Source of the DNA: SCTD01 sp963784675
GTDB lineage: Bacteria > Actinomycetota > Actinomycetes > Mycobacteriales > SCTD01
Length of the DNA: 64,000 nucleotides
NCBI GenBank assembly: GCA_963784675.1
Contig: CAWASE010000013.1
Location: 62,001 to 126,000 of the forward strand
Direction of reading: 5' to 3'
The notes under the pieces were generated by a model. That model made no database searches. It worked only from the letters and a program-made list of their open reading frames with translations, and had not been told where the DNA came from. Of the stretch, positions 43,759-52,495 are shown piece by piece. Position 1 is the stretch's first letter, and the number at the start of each line of letters is the position of its first letter. Made by a program: the position numbers and the translations under genes.

Positions 43759-46224
43759 TCAGGCCGGACGAGCCCGCCGCCGGGGTTCCGGCACCAGCAC
43801 GTCCACGAGCGCGCTCGCCAGCACGGCCCGGTCGCGCCCCCCGGACTTGGCGTCGTACAGGGCCGCGTCGGCGCGGGCCAGCAGCTGCTGCGCACCCTCC
43901 GCGGCAGCCAGCTGAGCCACCCCTGCCGAGCAGGTGCGTCCCCGGGGGACGCTGCGCAGCAGACGCTCGACGGTCGGCTCGGCGTCGCTCAGCGAGCAGT
44001 CGCGCAGCAGGATCGCGAACTCCTCCCCGCCGACGCGCGCCAGCAGGTCTCCGCCGCGCAGCTGGGCCTGCCAGGAGCGGGTCGTCTCCTGCAGCAGGGC
44101 GTCACCCTCCGGATGGCCGAAGGCGTCGTTGAAGGCCTTGAAGTGGTCCAGGTCGAGCATCACCAGCGTCAGCGGATGGGCACGTCGGTGCGCAACGGTG
44201 ATCTCGCGGGCCAGCTCTTCGTCCCAGCGCCGTCGGTTGGCCACCCCGGTGAGCGGATCGGTCACCGACAGCCGCTCCAGCTCGTGCGTCAGGTCCTCGC
44301 GCGACAGGGCCAGCGCGGCATCGGTCGCGAGCAGCTCGAGCAGCCCGAGCAGGCGCAGGTCGCCGGCAGACACCGGTTCGGGCAGGGCGAGGGTGAGGAC
44401 GGCGCGCGCCTTGCCCGCGCGCAGCACCGGGATGTGCAGCGACGCCTGCAGCAGGGGTCCGCCCAGCAGCTCGTCGTAGGCGGCCAGGGTCTGCGGGTCG
44501 GTGCGCGGATCGTGACGGACGTCGGACACCAGCTGCACCCGACCGCTGGTCAGGCAGGCGACGGACCGGGACGACGAGTCGAGCGGGATGGTCAGCGCCG
44601 GAAGCGAGGGTCCCGCGGTGTAGGTGTTGACGAGCACCCGTCGCTTCTCGTCCGGCTCGAGCAGCATGACCGACAGGGACCCGCTGATGTCCTTCGCCGC
44701 CTGGCAGATGGCGGCGCGCGCATGCGTTCCCGAGAGCACCGAGCTGGAGGCGGCCGCCAGCGCCGCCAGGTCCTCGTGGCCGCGACGCAGCTCGCGCTCG
44801 CGCGCCTGCAGCTCGCGCACGCTGTCCAGCAGCTGCTGCTGCACCTCGCGCTGCGGGGAGACGTCGGTGGCGGCCGCGACGGCGCCGAGCAGCCGGCCGT
44901 CCTTGTCGTGCACCTGCTGCGCCGTCAGCAGCACGTGCCGGACCTGGCCGTCGCGGGTGATCGTCGCCGGCAGGGCTCGGAGCTCGCGTCCGGCCATGGC
45001 CTGCCGCAGCGGGCTCTGCGACGCGGGCAGCACGCTGCCGTCCTCGAGCTCGACGTGCAGCCGGGACGCGATCTCGTCCGGATCGAGGTCGGAGTCGTGC
45101 AGAGCGCCGTCGACCCCGGTCAACCGACGCTGCACCGCGTTGCGGAGCACGACCGTGCCGGTGGCGTCGCACGCCAGGACAGCGACGTCGACGACCTCGA
45201 GCACAGCGGCGTCGAACTGCTGCAGGTCGGCCAGGTGCTGCCGGCTCTGCTGCAGCTCCGCGAGGGCGCGCTGGCGCTGCGAGAGGGTCACCGACAGCGA
45301 GAGCACGACCAGCACCGCAGCGAGCAGGAACAGCTGGACCAGCAGGCCGCTCTCCTGCGGATCGACGTCGCTGCGTGCCGTCGAGAAGCCGCCGCTCTCG
45401 GAGGTCAGCAGGACGGTGACGACGCCGACGGCGAGCAGCTGCCACGTCGCCGCGCGCAGCGACTGCCGCAGCCCCGCCCAGACCAGCACGGGAAAGGGCA
45501 GGAACGCCAGCGGCAGCGACTGCTGCGGGGCGAACACGAGCGACACGACCGCCAGCGCGGCGAACCACTGCAGCAGGCGTTCCCAGCGGGGGGTGCCGGT
45601 GACCGAGTTCGGGGCGGCCAGGGGCAGGCACACCAGGATGGCGGCGGCGTGCGCGGCGGCGACCCCGCTCAGCGTGGGTCCGAACGGGGCGCCCTGCAGT
45701 ACCGACACGGTGAGGGCGGCGAGCACCCCGATCGTCACGGCGCCGCACGCGGCGGCCGCCAGCAGCCGTCCGAGGTCGGCCAGGTCGTCCAGCCGCGGGC
45801 GCTGGTCGCGGGTGAGCAGACCGGCGACGATCGCCGCTTCGAGGACGTTGGCAGCGGCGAAGCAGACCGAGACCAGCCCTGGCCTGCCACCTTCGACGTT
45901 GGCGGCCCAGGTCGACCCGCCGACCACCGCGAGCACCGCCCACCTGCTCCGACCCCGGGTCAGGCTGGCCGCCGTGCAGGACAGTCCGGCGGCCGGCCAG
46001 AAGGCGGCCGTGGGCGAACCCGCCGGCGACCACATCACCGCGGAGACGCCGAGCGCGAACAGGCTGAGGGCCAGCCCGCCGAGCAGGACGACCGCGGACG
46101 GCAGGGAGCGCGCTCGCAGCCAGCCGGAGGGGTCGGGCCGGGTCAGGGCCAGGTCGTGCTTCACCTGATGGTCATCGGTGCGTGCGCGCCGGAGTTGAGT
46201 CGAGCCGGTGCTGCCACCGTGCAC
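43759..46224 (-). CDS. MASE1-PAS-GAF-GGDEF diguanylate cyclase
   Basis: 821-residue membrane-bound c-di-GMP synthase. The N terminus has about eight to ten hydrophobic helices (35-320) of the MASE1 type (MWSPAGSPTAAFWPAAGLS). A coiled-coil, a PAS domain (340-460), a second coiled-coil, a GAF domain (490-640) and GGDEF (650-800) follow. The active site is GGEEF and an RGGD inhibitory I-site sits five residues before it, so product feedback is expected. No EAL domain. GTG at 46224 lies 2 bases after the upstream stop; GTG at 46164 is an alternative. Confidence 0.88.
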   Translation of the reverse strand: MHGGSTGSTQLRRARTDDHQVKHDLALTRPDPSGWLRARSLPSAVVLLGGLALSLFALGVSAVMWSPAGSPTAAFWPAAGLSCTAASLTRGRSRWAVLAVVGGSTWAANVEGGRPGLVSVCFAAANVLEAAIVAGLLTRDQRPRLDDLADLGRLLAAAACGAVTIGVLAALTVSVLQGAPFGPTLSGVAAAHAAAILVCLPLAAPNSVTGTPRWERLLQWFAALAVVSLVFAPQQSLPLAFLPFPVLVWAGLRQSLRAATWQLLAVGVVTVLLTSESGGFSTARSDVDPQESGLLVQLFLLAAVLVVLSLSVTLSQRQRALAELQQSRQHLADLQQFDAAVLEVVDVAVLACDATGTVVLRNAVQRRLTGVDGALHDSDLDPDEIASRLHVELEDGSVLPASQSPLRQAMAGRELRALPATITRDGQVRHVLLTAQQVHDKDGRLLGAVAAATDVSPQREVQQQLLDSVRELQARERELRRGHEDLAALAAASSSVLSGTHARAAICQAAKDISGSLSVMLLEPDEKRRVLVNTYTAGPSLPALTIPLDSSSRSVACLTSGRVQLVSDVRHDPRTDPQTLAAYDELLGGPLLQASLHIPVLRAGKARAVLTLALPEPVSAGDLRLLGLLELLATDAALALSREDLTHELERLSVTDPLTGVANRRRWDEELAREITVAHRRAHPLTLVMLDLDHFKAFNDAFGHPEGDALLQETTRSWQAQLRGGDLLARVGGEEFAILLRDCSLSDAEPTVERLLRSVPRGRTCSAGVAQLAAAEGAQQLLARADAALYDAKSGGRDRAVLASALVDVLVPEPRRRARPA

Positions 46225-46226
46225 GA

Positions 46227-47246
46227 TCAGCCGCGGTACTCCCAGTGCCAGGGTTCAGGGGTAGCGCCGCGAGGCTCGGCCCAGGCCGGGTGGTACCAGC
46301 CGTAGCGGGGTCCGTTCGCCTTCATCCACCGGTATCCCCGCGAGCCGAACCGCTCGACACCGCAGCCGAGGTCGACGGCCAGCCCGAGCCCGTGCCGGCT
46401 CGTCCCGGGGACCGCCGCCAGGCGAGGCTTGCGGCGGAAGACGCTGACCTGTCCGGCGTACGTCCGGTAGGAGTCGGTGACGCAGAGGCGGCCACCGAGA
46501 TCCCGCGCCGCAGCCGCGGTCAGGCGGTCGAAGGCGTCGGCGGCGTCCGCGCGCAGGGCGGCGCCGGGGGCGCCGTCCAGCGGGCAGAGCGCGCCGGGGT
46601 CCAGGAAGCCGTTGGCGCCGTCCGAGGCTGTCGAGGTGCAGGTGGCGCGCCCCGCGGCCAGCCGTGCAGACACCAGCCGTGCGGAGGCGGTCGACAGGCG
46701 TGCTGCGGCGGCGTCGGCGGAGCTGCGGACCTCGACGAGCTGGGCGGACAGGTCGCGTCCGCGTCGGTCGGCCTCGGCCGCGAGCTGCTCGACGGTGCGC
46801 GCCGCCGACTGCGCGCGCACCCGCTGCGCGGTGGCCCGCCGGACGAGCTCCTGCTGCCCGCCGCGCACCCGGGTCAGGTCGGCCTGGGCGACGACTGCGG
46901 CGCGGAAGCGCTCCGGTGAGCCGGACAGGGCGAGCACCAGCGTGTCCGGGATGGGCGTGCGGTAGGTGGCGGCCAGCACCGTCCCCAGCCGTCCGCGTGC
47001 CTGCTCAGAGGTGTGCGTCGCGTCCTCGACCTCGCGGCGGGCCTGGGCCAGCCGGCGCTGGACGGTGGTGAGGGCGGACTCGCTGCGCTCCAGGCGTCGG
47101 GTCGCCTCGGTCAGCTGCTGCGCGGTGCGGTCGACGTCGGACTGCAGCTGGCGGACGGTGCCGTCGGTGCCGGCCTGGGCGCCCGGCGTGGGCAGCAGCG
47201 GGAGCAGCACGACCGCGGCCAGCACGGCGGCGGATCGGCGCAGCAC
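46227..47246 (-). CDS. Secreted VanY-type D-Ala-D-Ala carboxypeptidase with coiled coil (copy 1)
   Basis: 339 residues. A signal peptide (VLAAVVLLPLLPTPGAQA) is followed by a long coiled coil (30-190) and a C-terminal peptidase M15 domain. Zinc ligands and catalytic residues are visible in SRHGLGLAVDLG and PEPWHWEYRG. Acts on peptidoglycan stem peptides outside the cell; the coiled coil recalls regulators such as RipC or the EnvC group. Reads into the cyclase gene 2 bases after its stop. A paralogue lies immediately upstream. Confidence 0.88.
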   Translation of the reverse strand: MLRRSAAVLAAVVLLPLLPTPGAQAGTDGTVRQLQSDVDRTAQQLTEATRRLERSESALTTVQRRLAQARREVEDATHTSEQARGRLGTVLAATYRTPIPDTLVLALSGSPERFRAAVVAQADLTRVRGGQQELVRRATAQRVRAQSAARTVEQLAAEADRRGRDLSAQLVEVRSSADAAAARLSTASARLVSARLAAGRATCTSTASDGANGFLDPGALCPLDGAPGAALRADAADAFDRLTAAAARDLGGRLCVTDSYRTYAGQVSVFRRKPRLAAVPGTSRHGLGLAVDLGCGVERFGSRGYRWMKANGPRYGWYHPAWAEPRGATPEPWHWEYRG

Positions 47247-47345
47247 GCGGGCACTCCCGGATCGGTGACCGGCCCGCAGACGCGGGCCTGCGGCCGAACC
47301 TAGGTGCGCGCACCAGCCCGGTCGGGGTGCCGCGCCGCGGGGCGC

Positions 47346-48578
47346 TCAGCGACCTGGCTGGCTCACGCCCTGCTGCGGACCTCCGGCGAACTCCCAGTGC
47401 CAGGCCTCGGGACGTGAACCACCCTGACGGGCCCAACCGGGGTGGACCCAGCCGAACTGACCCGCGTTGGCCTGCATCCAGGCGTGGGCCGGCGCGTCGA
47501 AGAGCTGGACGCCGCCGCAGAAGTCGATCGCCAGCCCCCAGCCGTGCTGGCTGCGGCCCGGGGTGGCGGCCAGCGATGGCTTGCGCGCGAACACGTCGAC
47601 CTGTGCGGCGTAGCTGCGGTAGGAGTCGGTGACGCACAGGTTGCCGCCGGTGCTGGCGACGTAGGCGGCGTTCATCTGGTCGAAGGCGCGGGCGGCGTCG
47701 CTGCGCAGGCGGTGGCCGCCGCCGACCGACAGCGGGCAGAGGCCGGCGTCGGACAGGAAGCCGTTGGCCTCCAGCCCGGTGGGCTGCTGGCAGCCGCCAC
47801 CGCCGCCGGTGACGCCCGGCAGGTAGGGGAGCCCGGCGGCCGCCGTCGCCGCGGCGCGGGTCCGTTCGGCGGCGGCGAGGGCGGCGAGCAGCCGAGCCCG
47901 TTCGGCCTGCTGCGCCGTGGCGAGCGCCTCGGCCGCCTCGCGCACGCGGGCCCGGTCCAGCTGCGTTGCCGCCTCGGTCAGCTCGGCGGTCAGCGCTCGC
48001 GCGGTGTCGCCCAGCTCGGTCAGCTGCTGGTCCAGCGCCTGCTTGGCGAGCAGGGCGGCGCGCCGGTCGGCGTCGGACGACACCAGCGTCTGGGCCGCGC
48101 CGCGCTGGGCGCCGACCAGCGAGACGGCCGCTGTCCGCTGCTCGGTGCTGGCCCGGGTCACCGACCGCTGGACGTAGGCGAGCCGGCCCACCGACCCGGG
48201 GTCGCCGGAGAGGAAGGCCGAGATGAGCGGCGGGACGCCGCCCTTGTAGGCCGCGCGGGCCAGCGCCGACATCGACGTCTGCGCCTCGCCGAGCTCGGCG
48301 GTGGCCTGCTCGGCGTCGCTGCGGGCGGCGAACTGGCCCTGGGTCAGGGTGGACAGCGTCGTCTCGGCGCGTTCGTAGGCCTCGGCGTCGGCCGCGAGCT
48401 GCTCGCCGACGGCGTCGATCCGGGCGTTGAGCGCCTGCACCTGGGCCGTCAGCGTCAACGTGCTGACCGGGGCGTCCTGGGCCACGGCCGGCCCCACCGG
48501 TCCGAGCAGGCTCGCTGTCAGCCCGACGAGCAGCGCGCCGCCGACCAGGCGAGGACGGGCAGCGGGCGGACGGGACAC
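47346..48578 (-). CDS. Secreted VanY-type D-Ala-D-Ala carboxypeptidase with coiled coil (copy 2)
   Basis: 410 residues, same layout as copy 1: signal peptide (GGALLVGLTASLLGPVGPAVA), coiled coil (45-260), Gly-rich hinge and M15 peptidase domain with CVTDSYRSYAAQ, SQHGWGLAIDFCGG and PEAWHWEFAGG. GTG at 48578 with GAGAG 8 bases upstream; TTG at 48605 would add nine residues. The shared architecture and adjacency show a tandem duplication, though the coiled coils have diverged greatly. Confidence 0.88.
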   Translation of the reverse strand: MSRPPAARPRLVGGALLVGLTASLLGPVGPAVAQDAPVSTLTLTAQVQALNARIDAVGEQLAADAEAYERAETTLSTLTQGQFAARSDAEQATAELGEAQTSMSALARAAYKGGVPPLISAFLSGDPGSVGRLAYVQRSVTRASTEQRTAAVSLVGAQRGAAQTLVSSDADRRAALLAKQALDQQLTELGDTARALTAELTEAATQLDRARVREAAEALATAQQAERARLLAALAAAERTRAAATAAAGLPYLPGVTGGGGGCQQPTGLEANGFLSDAGLCPLSVGGGHRLRSDAARAFDQMNAAYVASTGGNLCVTDSYRSYAAQVDVFARKPSLAATPGRSQHGWGLAIDFCGGVQLFDAPAHAWMQANAGQFGWVHPGWARQGGSRPEAWHWEFAGGPQQGVSQPGR

Positions 48579-48681
48579 AGACCGGCTCTCGGGACGGGCG
48601 GGCAACAGGATGTGCGTTGCTTCGACGCCTGCCGCGCCCGGCTGTAGCCGCCGCCGCCCGGGTTCACCCGGTCGGCGCGTT

Positions 48682-50961
48682 TCAGGCCGGTCCGAACCAG
48701 CCGGCGACGTCGGCCAGCAGAGCCACGGTGCCGCTGTTGTTGTACAGACGGACGGCGGAGCCGTTGCCGGTCCGCACGATCGCCGCGTCGGCCGCCGTCT
48801 GGCCCGCGACCAGGTTCAGGGTCGAGACCGACGGTGGGCCGTCGGCGGCGCCGAGCGGCGTCGGATACAGCCGCACGTCGGTGCTGGTGCTGGCGCCGAC
48901 GCCGGTGAGGTTCAGCGCGACGGCGGTCGCCCCGTCCGGGACGCCGCCGACACCGGCGGTACGCAGGTCGAGCACCTGCCCGGCTCCGAGCCGTTGCGGT
49001 CGGGTGTCCAGGATCCGACCGGGCACCAGCGGACGGAACAGTGCACCGGCACTCGAGGGGGCGTAGTAGCCGAAGACGTCCGCGAGCAGGTGGACGCTGC
49101 CGCTGTTGTTGCGCAGCCGCACCGAGCCGCTGTCACCCACCTGCACGATCACCAGGTTCGGGACGGGACCGCCCGGGACGACGTTCAGCGAGCTGATCAG
49201 GGGGACGGCCGCGTCTCCCGACGAGGTCGGATAGACGCGGACGTCGGTGGAGCGGCTGGCTCCGACGGCGGTGACCGACAGCACGACGGCCGTCGCCTCG
49301 GCAGGCACGGTGCTCGTCCCGGCCACGCGCAGGTCGCGCACCTGCCCCCCGCCGACGGCGCCGGCACCGTTGCGGGTGTCGAGCAGCCGTTGGGGGTCGA
49401 TCGGGAAGAAGGTCGAGGAGGCGGCCGGGGCGTAGTAGCCGGCGAGGTCGGCGAGCAGGTGCAGCTGACCGCTGTTGTTGCGCAGCCGCAGCCCTCCGTC
49501 GGGGCCGACCGCGACGGTGACGAGGTTGGCCCGCGTCTGGCCGGCGGACAGGTTCAGGTTGCTCACCGTCGGGACGCCGGAGCTGGTCGCGGGGTACACG
49601 CGGACGTCGGTGGAGGCGCTCGCGCCCACACCGGTCACGTTCAGCACGACGGCGGTGGCACCTGCCGGGACACCGGTGCTCCCGCCGGTGACCTGCAGGG
49701 CGACGACGCCGCCGGGGCCGACGCGACCGGCGCGCGCGCCGGTGCCGTCGCGGGTGTCGAGCAGCCGGCGGGGGGCGAGCGGGGTGAAGCGCGAGCCGTC
49801 TGCGGTCGCGGTGGGGCTCGGTCCGGCGGTCGGCGCGAAGCTGGTGCTGGGACTGGTGGTGGCCGTCGGGGTCGCTGCCGGGCTGGGCGACCCGGTGCCG
49901 CTGCTCGGTCCGGCAGCGGTGGGGCTCGGGCTGGGGCTGGCTGCGGCGGGCGTGGGATCAGCCGCGGCCGACAGGGTCCAACCGGTGTCTTCGAGCATGG
50001 CGAGCGCCAGCGGGCCCGGGTCGCGGTTCACCTCGCGGGCGTCGGCGATCGGCGTCATCAGGCTGTTGGCGGTGCCCGCTGGGTAGCTGTTCTCGTTCAG
50101 GTGCCCCAGGCTGCTGCCCGCCTCCCAGGTGCTCGGCGCGTACAGGCGGGGTCGGGCTCCGCCGTTCGCGGCGACGGCGGAGGCGCCGTCCCAGTAGAGG
50201 GCGTTGCTCTGCAGCGCGTCGGCCATGGCGGTGCTCCCCCGCTGCAGGGACAGCACGTTCGTGGTGGTGCTCGCGGACTGCTGGACGACGAAGCGGTCGT
50301 AGGTGAAGGGCGTCGGTGTGCGTGCCCCCGAGTCGTAGGTGCCGAGCCCGTTCACCACCTCCAGGTCGCCGAGGAAGCCCAGCCCGTGGCCGATCTCGTG
50401 CAGGACGACGGACGGGAAGTCGTAGGTGCCGGCGGGCGGCCTCCCGTCGGTGCCGTAGTAGATCAGGGACGCGTCGTTGGTGAAGTCGGCCTCGATGTCG
50501 GGGTTCGCGTTGTCGAGGTCGCGGCCGGCAAGGGCGTTCGCCAGGGCGACGGCGTAGTACGTGCCGTTGCTACGGAAGGCGGTGGACGGTCCGGCCGACC
50601 CGAGCACGCCGCGGTCCAACGTCGACAGCGTGGCGGCGATACGGATGGGGACGTTGGACACCACGATCCGCGACCAGGTGTCGACGGCGACCTGGAAGCT
50701 GGCCTGCTGCGCCGCGGTGAAGCCGGTGTAGCTGACGACGAACTGCGCCGTCACCGGTCCGGTGACGTTCGCGCGCAGGGCGGCGCTGCGGCGGACCTGC
50801 TCCGGGGCGTCGACGCCGCTGGCTCGCAGCGTGCGGACCGGCGGGGTGCCGGCGACGGCCTCGAAGCTGGGGCCGGCGGAGGCGGGCAGCGACGCGGTCA
50901 GCGGGAGCAGGGCGGCGAGCACGCCCAGGACGACGAGGACGGTGGACGAGGTGCGGCGCAC
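48682..50961 (-). CDS. Large secreted zincin-type protease with three C-terminal repeats
   Basis: 759 residues. Signal peptide (VVLGVLAALLPLTASLPASA), protease region (45-330) with the zinc motif LHEIGHGLGFLGD and downstream NSLMTPI (Met-turn-like), then a Pro/Ser/Thr linker (about 335-385) and three repeats of about 120 residues beginning at about 395, 525 and 650. Each repeat contains RLLDTR or RILDTR, LNVTGVGAS, TDVRVYP and RLRNNSG.VHLLADV. The third histidine of classical metzincins (HExxHxxGxxH) is not at the expected place. GTG at 50961 has AGGAG 5 bases upstream. Repeats of this kind occur in surface proteins of soil actinobacteria and may bind a polymer (inference). Confidence 0.82.
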   Translation of the reverse strand: MRRTSSTVLVVLGVLAALLPLTASLPASAGPSFEAVAGTPPVRTLRASGVDAPEQVRRSAALRANVTGPVTAQFVVSYTGFTAAQQASFQVAVDTWSRIVVSNVPIRIAATLSTLDRGVLGSAGPSTAFRSNGTYYAVALANALAGRDLDNANPDIEADFTNDASLIYYGTDGRPPAGTYDFPSVVLHEIGHGLGFLGDLEVVNGLGTYDSGARTPTPFTYDRFVVQQSASTTTNVLSLQRGSTAMADALQSNALYWDGASAVAANGGARPRLYAPSTWEAGSSLGHLNENSYPAGTANSLMTPIADAREVNRDPGPLALAMLEDTGWTLSAAADPTPAAASPSPSPTAAGPSSGTGSPSPAATPTATTSPSTSFAPTAGPSPTATADGSRFTPLAPRRLLDTRDGTGARAGRVGPGGVVALQVTGGSTGVPAGATAVVLNVTGVGASASTDVRVYPATSSGVPTVSNLNLSAGQTRANLVTVAVGPDGGLRLRNNSGQLHLLADLAGYYAPAASSTFFPIDPQRLLDTRNGAGAVGGGQVRDLRVAGTSTVPAEATAVVLSVTAVGASRSTDVRVYPTSSGDAAVPLISSLNVVPGGPVPNLVIVQVGDSGSVRLRNNSGSVHLLADVFGYYAPSSAGALFRPLVPGRILDTRPQRLGAGQVLDLRTAGVGGVPDGATAVALNLTGVGASTSTDVRLYPTPLGAADGPPSVSTLNLVAGQTAADAAIVRTGNGSAVRLYNNSGTVALLADVAGWFGPA

Positions 50962-51006
50962 GGGCACTCCTGGCTCGGTGGTGCACACAGCCTGCCTGCC
51001 GTGGCC

Positions 51007-51318
51007 CTAGGTTGGCGACAGCATCCGACGATTCACAGGAAGCTGCTCGGTGCCCTGCCGGTCCGGCGCGCCCTCCAGAGCGAGCACGAGCAGCCGCCTG
51101 GCGCGGATGAGCAGGGTCTCGGCCTCGTGCAGGGTGACTCCGAGCAGGCCGGCGACCTCGAGGTCCGGGAGCCCGAGGACGTCGCTGAGCACCAGCACCC
51201 GTCGCGCCTGCTCGGGCAGGGCTGCGACGGCGCCGGCGATGTGCCCGGAGCGTTCTCCGTCGGACGTCACAAGGGACAGACGCACCGAGAGCCCAGCCGG
51301 TTGCCTGATCGGCAACAT
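51007..51318 (-). CDS. Sigma-70 region 4-like helix-turn-helix protein (no region 2)
   Basis: 103 residues. The part IAGAVAALPEQARRVLVLSD to GVTLHEAETLLIRARRLL reads as an ECF sigma region 4, but there is no region 2 upstream: preceding codons in this frame have no sigma signature. ATG at 51318 with a weak ribosome binding site. Could be a stand-alone DNA-binding fragment, a truncated sigma factor or an accessory subunit. It precedes the zincin gene by 45 bases in the same direction. Confidence 0.6.
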   Translation of the reverse strand: MLPIRQPAGLSVRLSLVTSDGERSGHIAGAVAALPEQARRVLVLSDVLGLPDLEVAGLLGVTLHEAETLLIRARRLLVLALEGAPDRQGTEQLPVNRRMLSPT

Positions 51319-51384
51319 CGGTGCCTGATCGCTCCGACCGGTCGCCGGGTGCGTTGAGGGTCGGCTTTCGCCGACACTGGTCGG

Positions 51385-51813
51385 GTGGCCCCAGCCGGTG
51401 AGTACGAGGCGAGTCCCGTCGGCTGGGTCCGCGCCGAGGTCGAGCACCTGGAGCGGACGGGAGGCTCCGCGTGGGGCGACCGCGCGGTCGTCCTGCTGAC
51501 CACGGTGGGCGCGCGGACCGGCTACCTCCGCAAGACGCCGCTCATGCGGGTCGAGCGGGCGGGGACCTACGCCGCCGTGGCGTCCATGGCCGGCGCCGAC
51601 CGGCACCCGGCCTGGTACGGCAACGCCCTGGCGCACCCGCACGTCGAGCTGCGCGACGGCCCGCTCGTGCTCGCCCTGGTCGCGCGTGAGCTGGCCGGCC
51701 CGGAGCGGGCCCGCTGGTGGTCGCGCGCGTGCACAGCCTTTCCTTCCTACGTCGACTACCAGAGCCGGACCCGCCGACGTATCCCGGTGCTGCTGCTGGA
51801 ACCGCTGGGGTAG
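51385..51813 (+). CDS. Ddn-like nitroreductase/quinone reductase (F420-type) family protein
   Basis: 142 residues. Signatures VVLLTTVGARTGYLRKTPLM, VASMAGADRHPAWYGNALAHP and a C-terminal RIPVLLLEPL are those of the deazaflavin-dependent Ddn family, small split-barrel proteins binding F420. GTG at 51385. Divergent from the sigma region-4-like gene. F420 use is a family inference. Confidence 0.85.
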   Translation: MAPAGEYEASPVGWVRAEVEHLERTGGSAWGDRAVVLLTTVGARTGYLRKTPLMRVERAGTYAAVASMAGADRHPAWYGNALAHPHVELRDGPLVLALVARELAGPERARWWSRACTAFPSYVDYQSRTRRRIPVLLLEPLG

Positions 51814-51890
51814 CCGTGACGGACGTCTGCTGCCGTCCGCCCTCGGCGGCTCAGGTGGACCTGCCGATCTCGGTACAGTCGGACGGCACA

Positions 51891-51977
51891 GGAGGGCTCG
51901 CCTAGAGGCCGATGGCGGCGGTCTTGAAAACCGCTAGGGGTGCAAGCTCCTCGTGGGTTCGAATCCCACGCCCTCCG
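51891..51977 (+). tRNA. tRNA-Ser(TGA)
   Basis: 87-base class II tRNA. Acceptor GGAGGGC pairs with GCCCTCC, anticodon stem GCGGT/ACCGC encloses CTTGAAA (anticodon TGA, codon UCA), and the long variable arm (TAGGGGTGCAAGCTCC) and T loop GGTTCGAATCC are clear. G discriminator, no encoded CCA. Marks the junction to the accessory region. Confidence 0.95.
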
Positions 51978-52495
51978 CTCCTGACCTGCGGTTTTGTCGA
52001 ACCGGGACGTTCGCCGGCGTCGGCGGAGGGGCGGTGCGGGGACAAGATCGGGACGCTGCGTCAGCGAACGGCCGCCCAGGCGTGCCCCCGCCCCCGCCGC
52101 CGTCGCCTCGCGCCCGACCTCGGGCAGGACATCGGTGGCGGTGCCCGCGGTGATGGCGATCGTCGAGCGACCCAGCCCAGCGCACACATCCGGTGCTGTT
52201 GCGCGCGGTCCAGGTACGCCCCTGTCGGTGGGCAGGGAGGCCAGACGGCGACCCTGGGTCGCCTCTGGGGACGCGCCGGTACGCGACCCGCTGGGCGGGT
52301 CGTGGTCGGCGGGTCTTGGTCAGGACGAGGTTCCTACGGTCGACCTTCGGGAGTAGCGTTGCCATGACCGACGACGAGGAGGTGCCACCCATGTACGCAC
52401 GATCCATGCAGGTGCTCCTCGGTCGAGCGAGTTCGCGCGACTGACCTCGTCGACGGGGGGCGCCTCCCACGTAGCCCGTGAAAGGCGATTCCCCC
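51978..52495 (+). other. 518-base gap after tRNA-Ser; a 26-codon frame but no convincing gene
   Basis: I see no integrase, repeat of the tRNA 3' end or clear terminator here. The only coding hint is a 26-codon frame at 52364-52444 (MTDDEEVPPMYARS...), which starts 10 bases after GGGAG and is followed by the near-palindrome GGGGGGCGCCTCCC at 52455-52468. It could be a leader peptide for the patatin-like gene but has no run of one regulatory amino acid. Confidence 0.4.

Noticed and set aside
48427..51357. Open frame of 976 codons on the plus strand
   Set aside because: It lies antisense to the zincin and VanY genes, has Gly/Arg-rich low-complexity sequence, no ribosome binding site and no domain; it is a GC-skew shadow.
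51960..51980. Attachment-site duplication of the tRNA-Ser 3' end
   Set aside because: I searched the rest of the window for the T-loop and acceptor sequence and saw no second copy.
52364..52444. Attenuator leader peptide before the patatin-like gene
   Set aside because: No run of a regulatory amino acid and no biosynthetic gene follows; kept only as a note in the gap entry.
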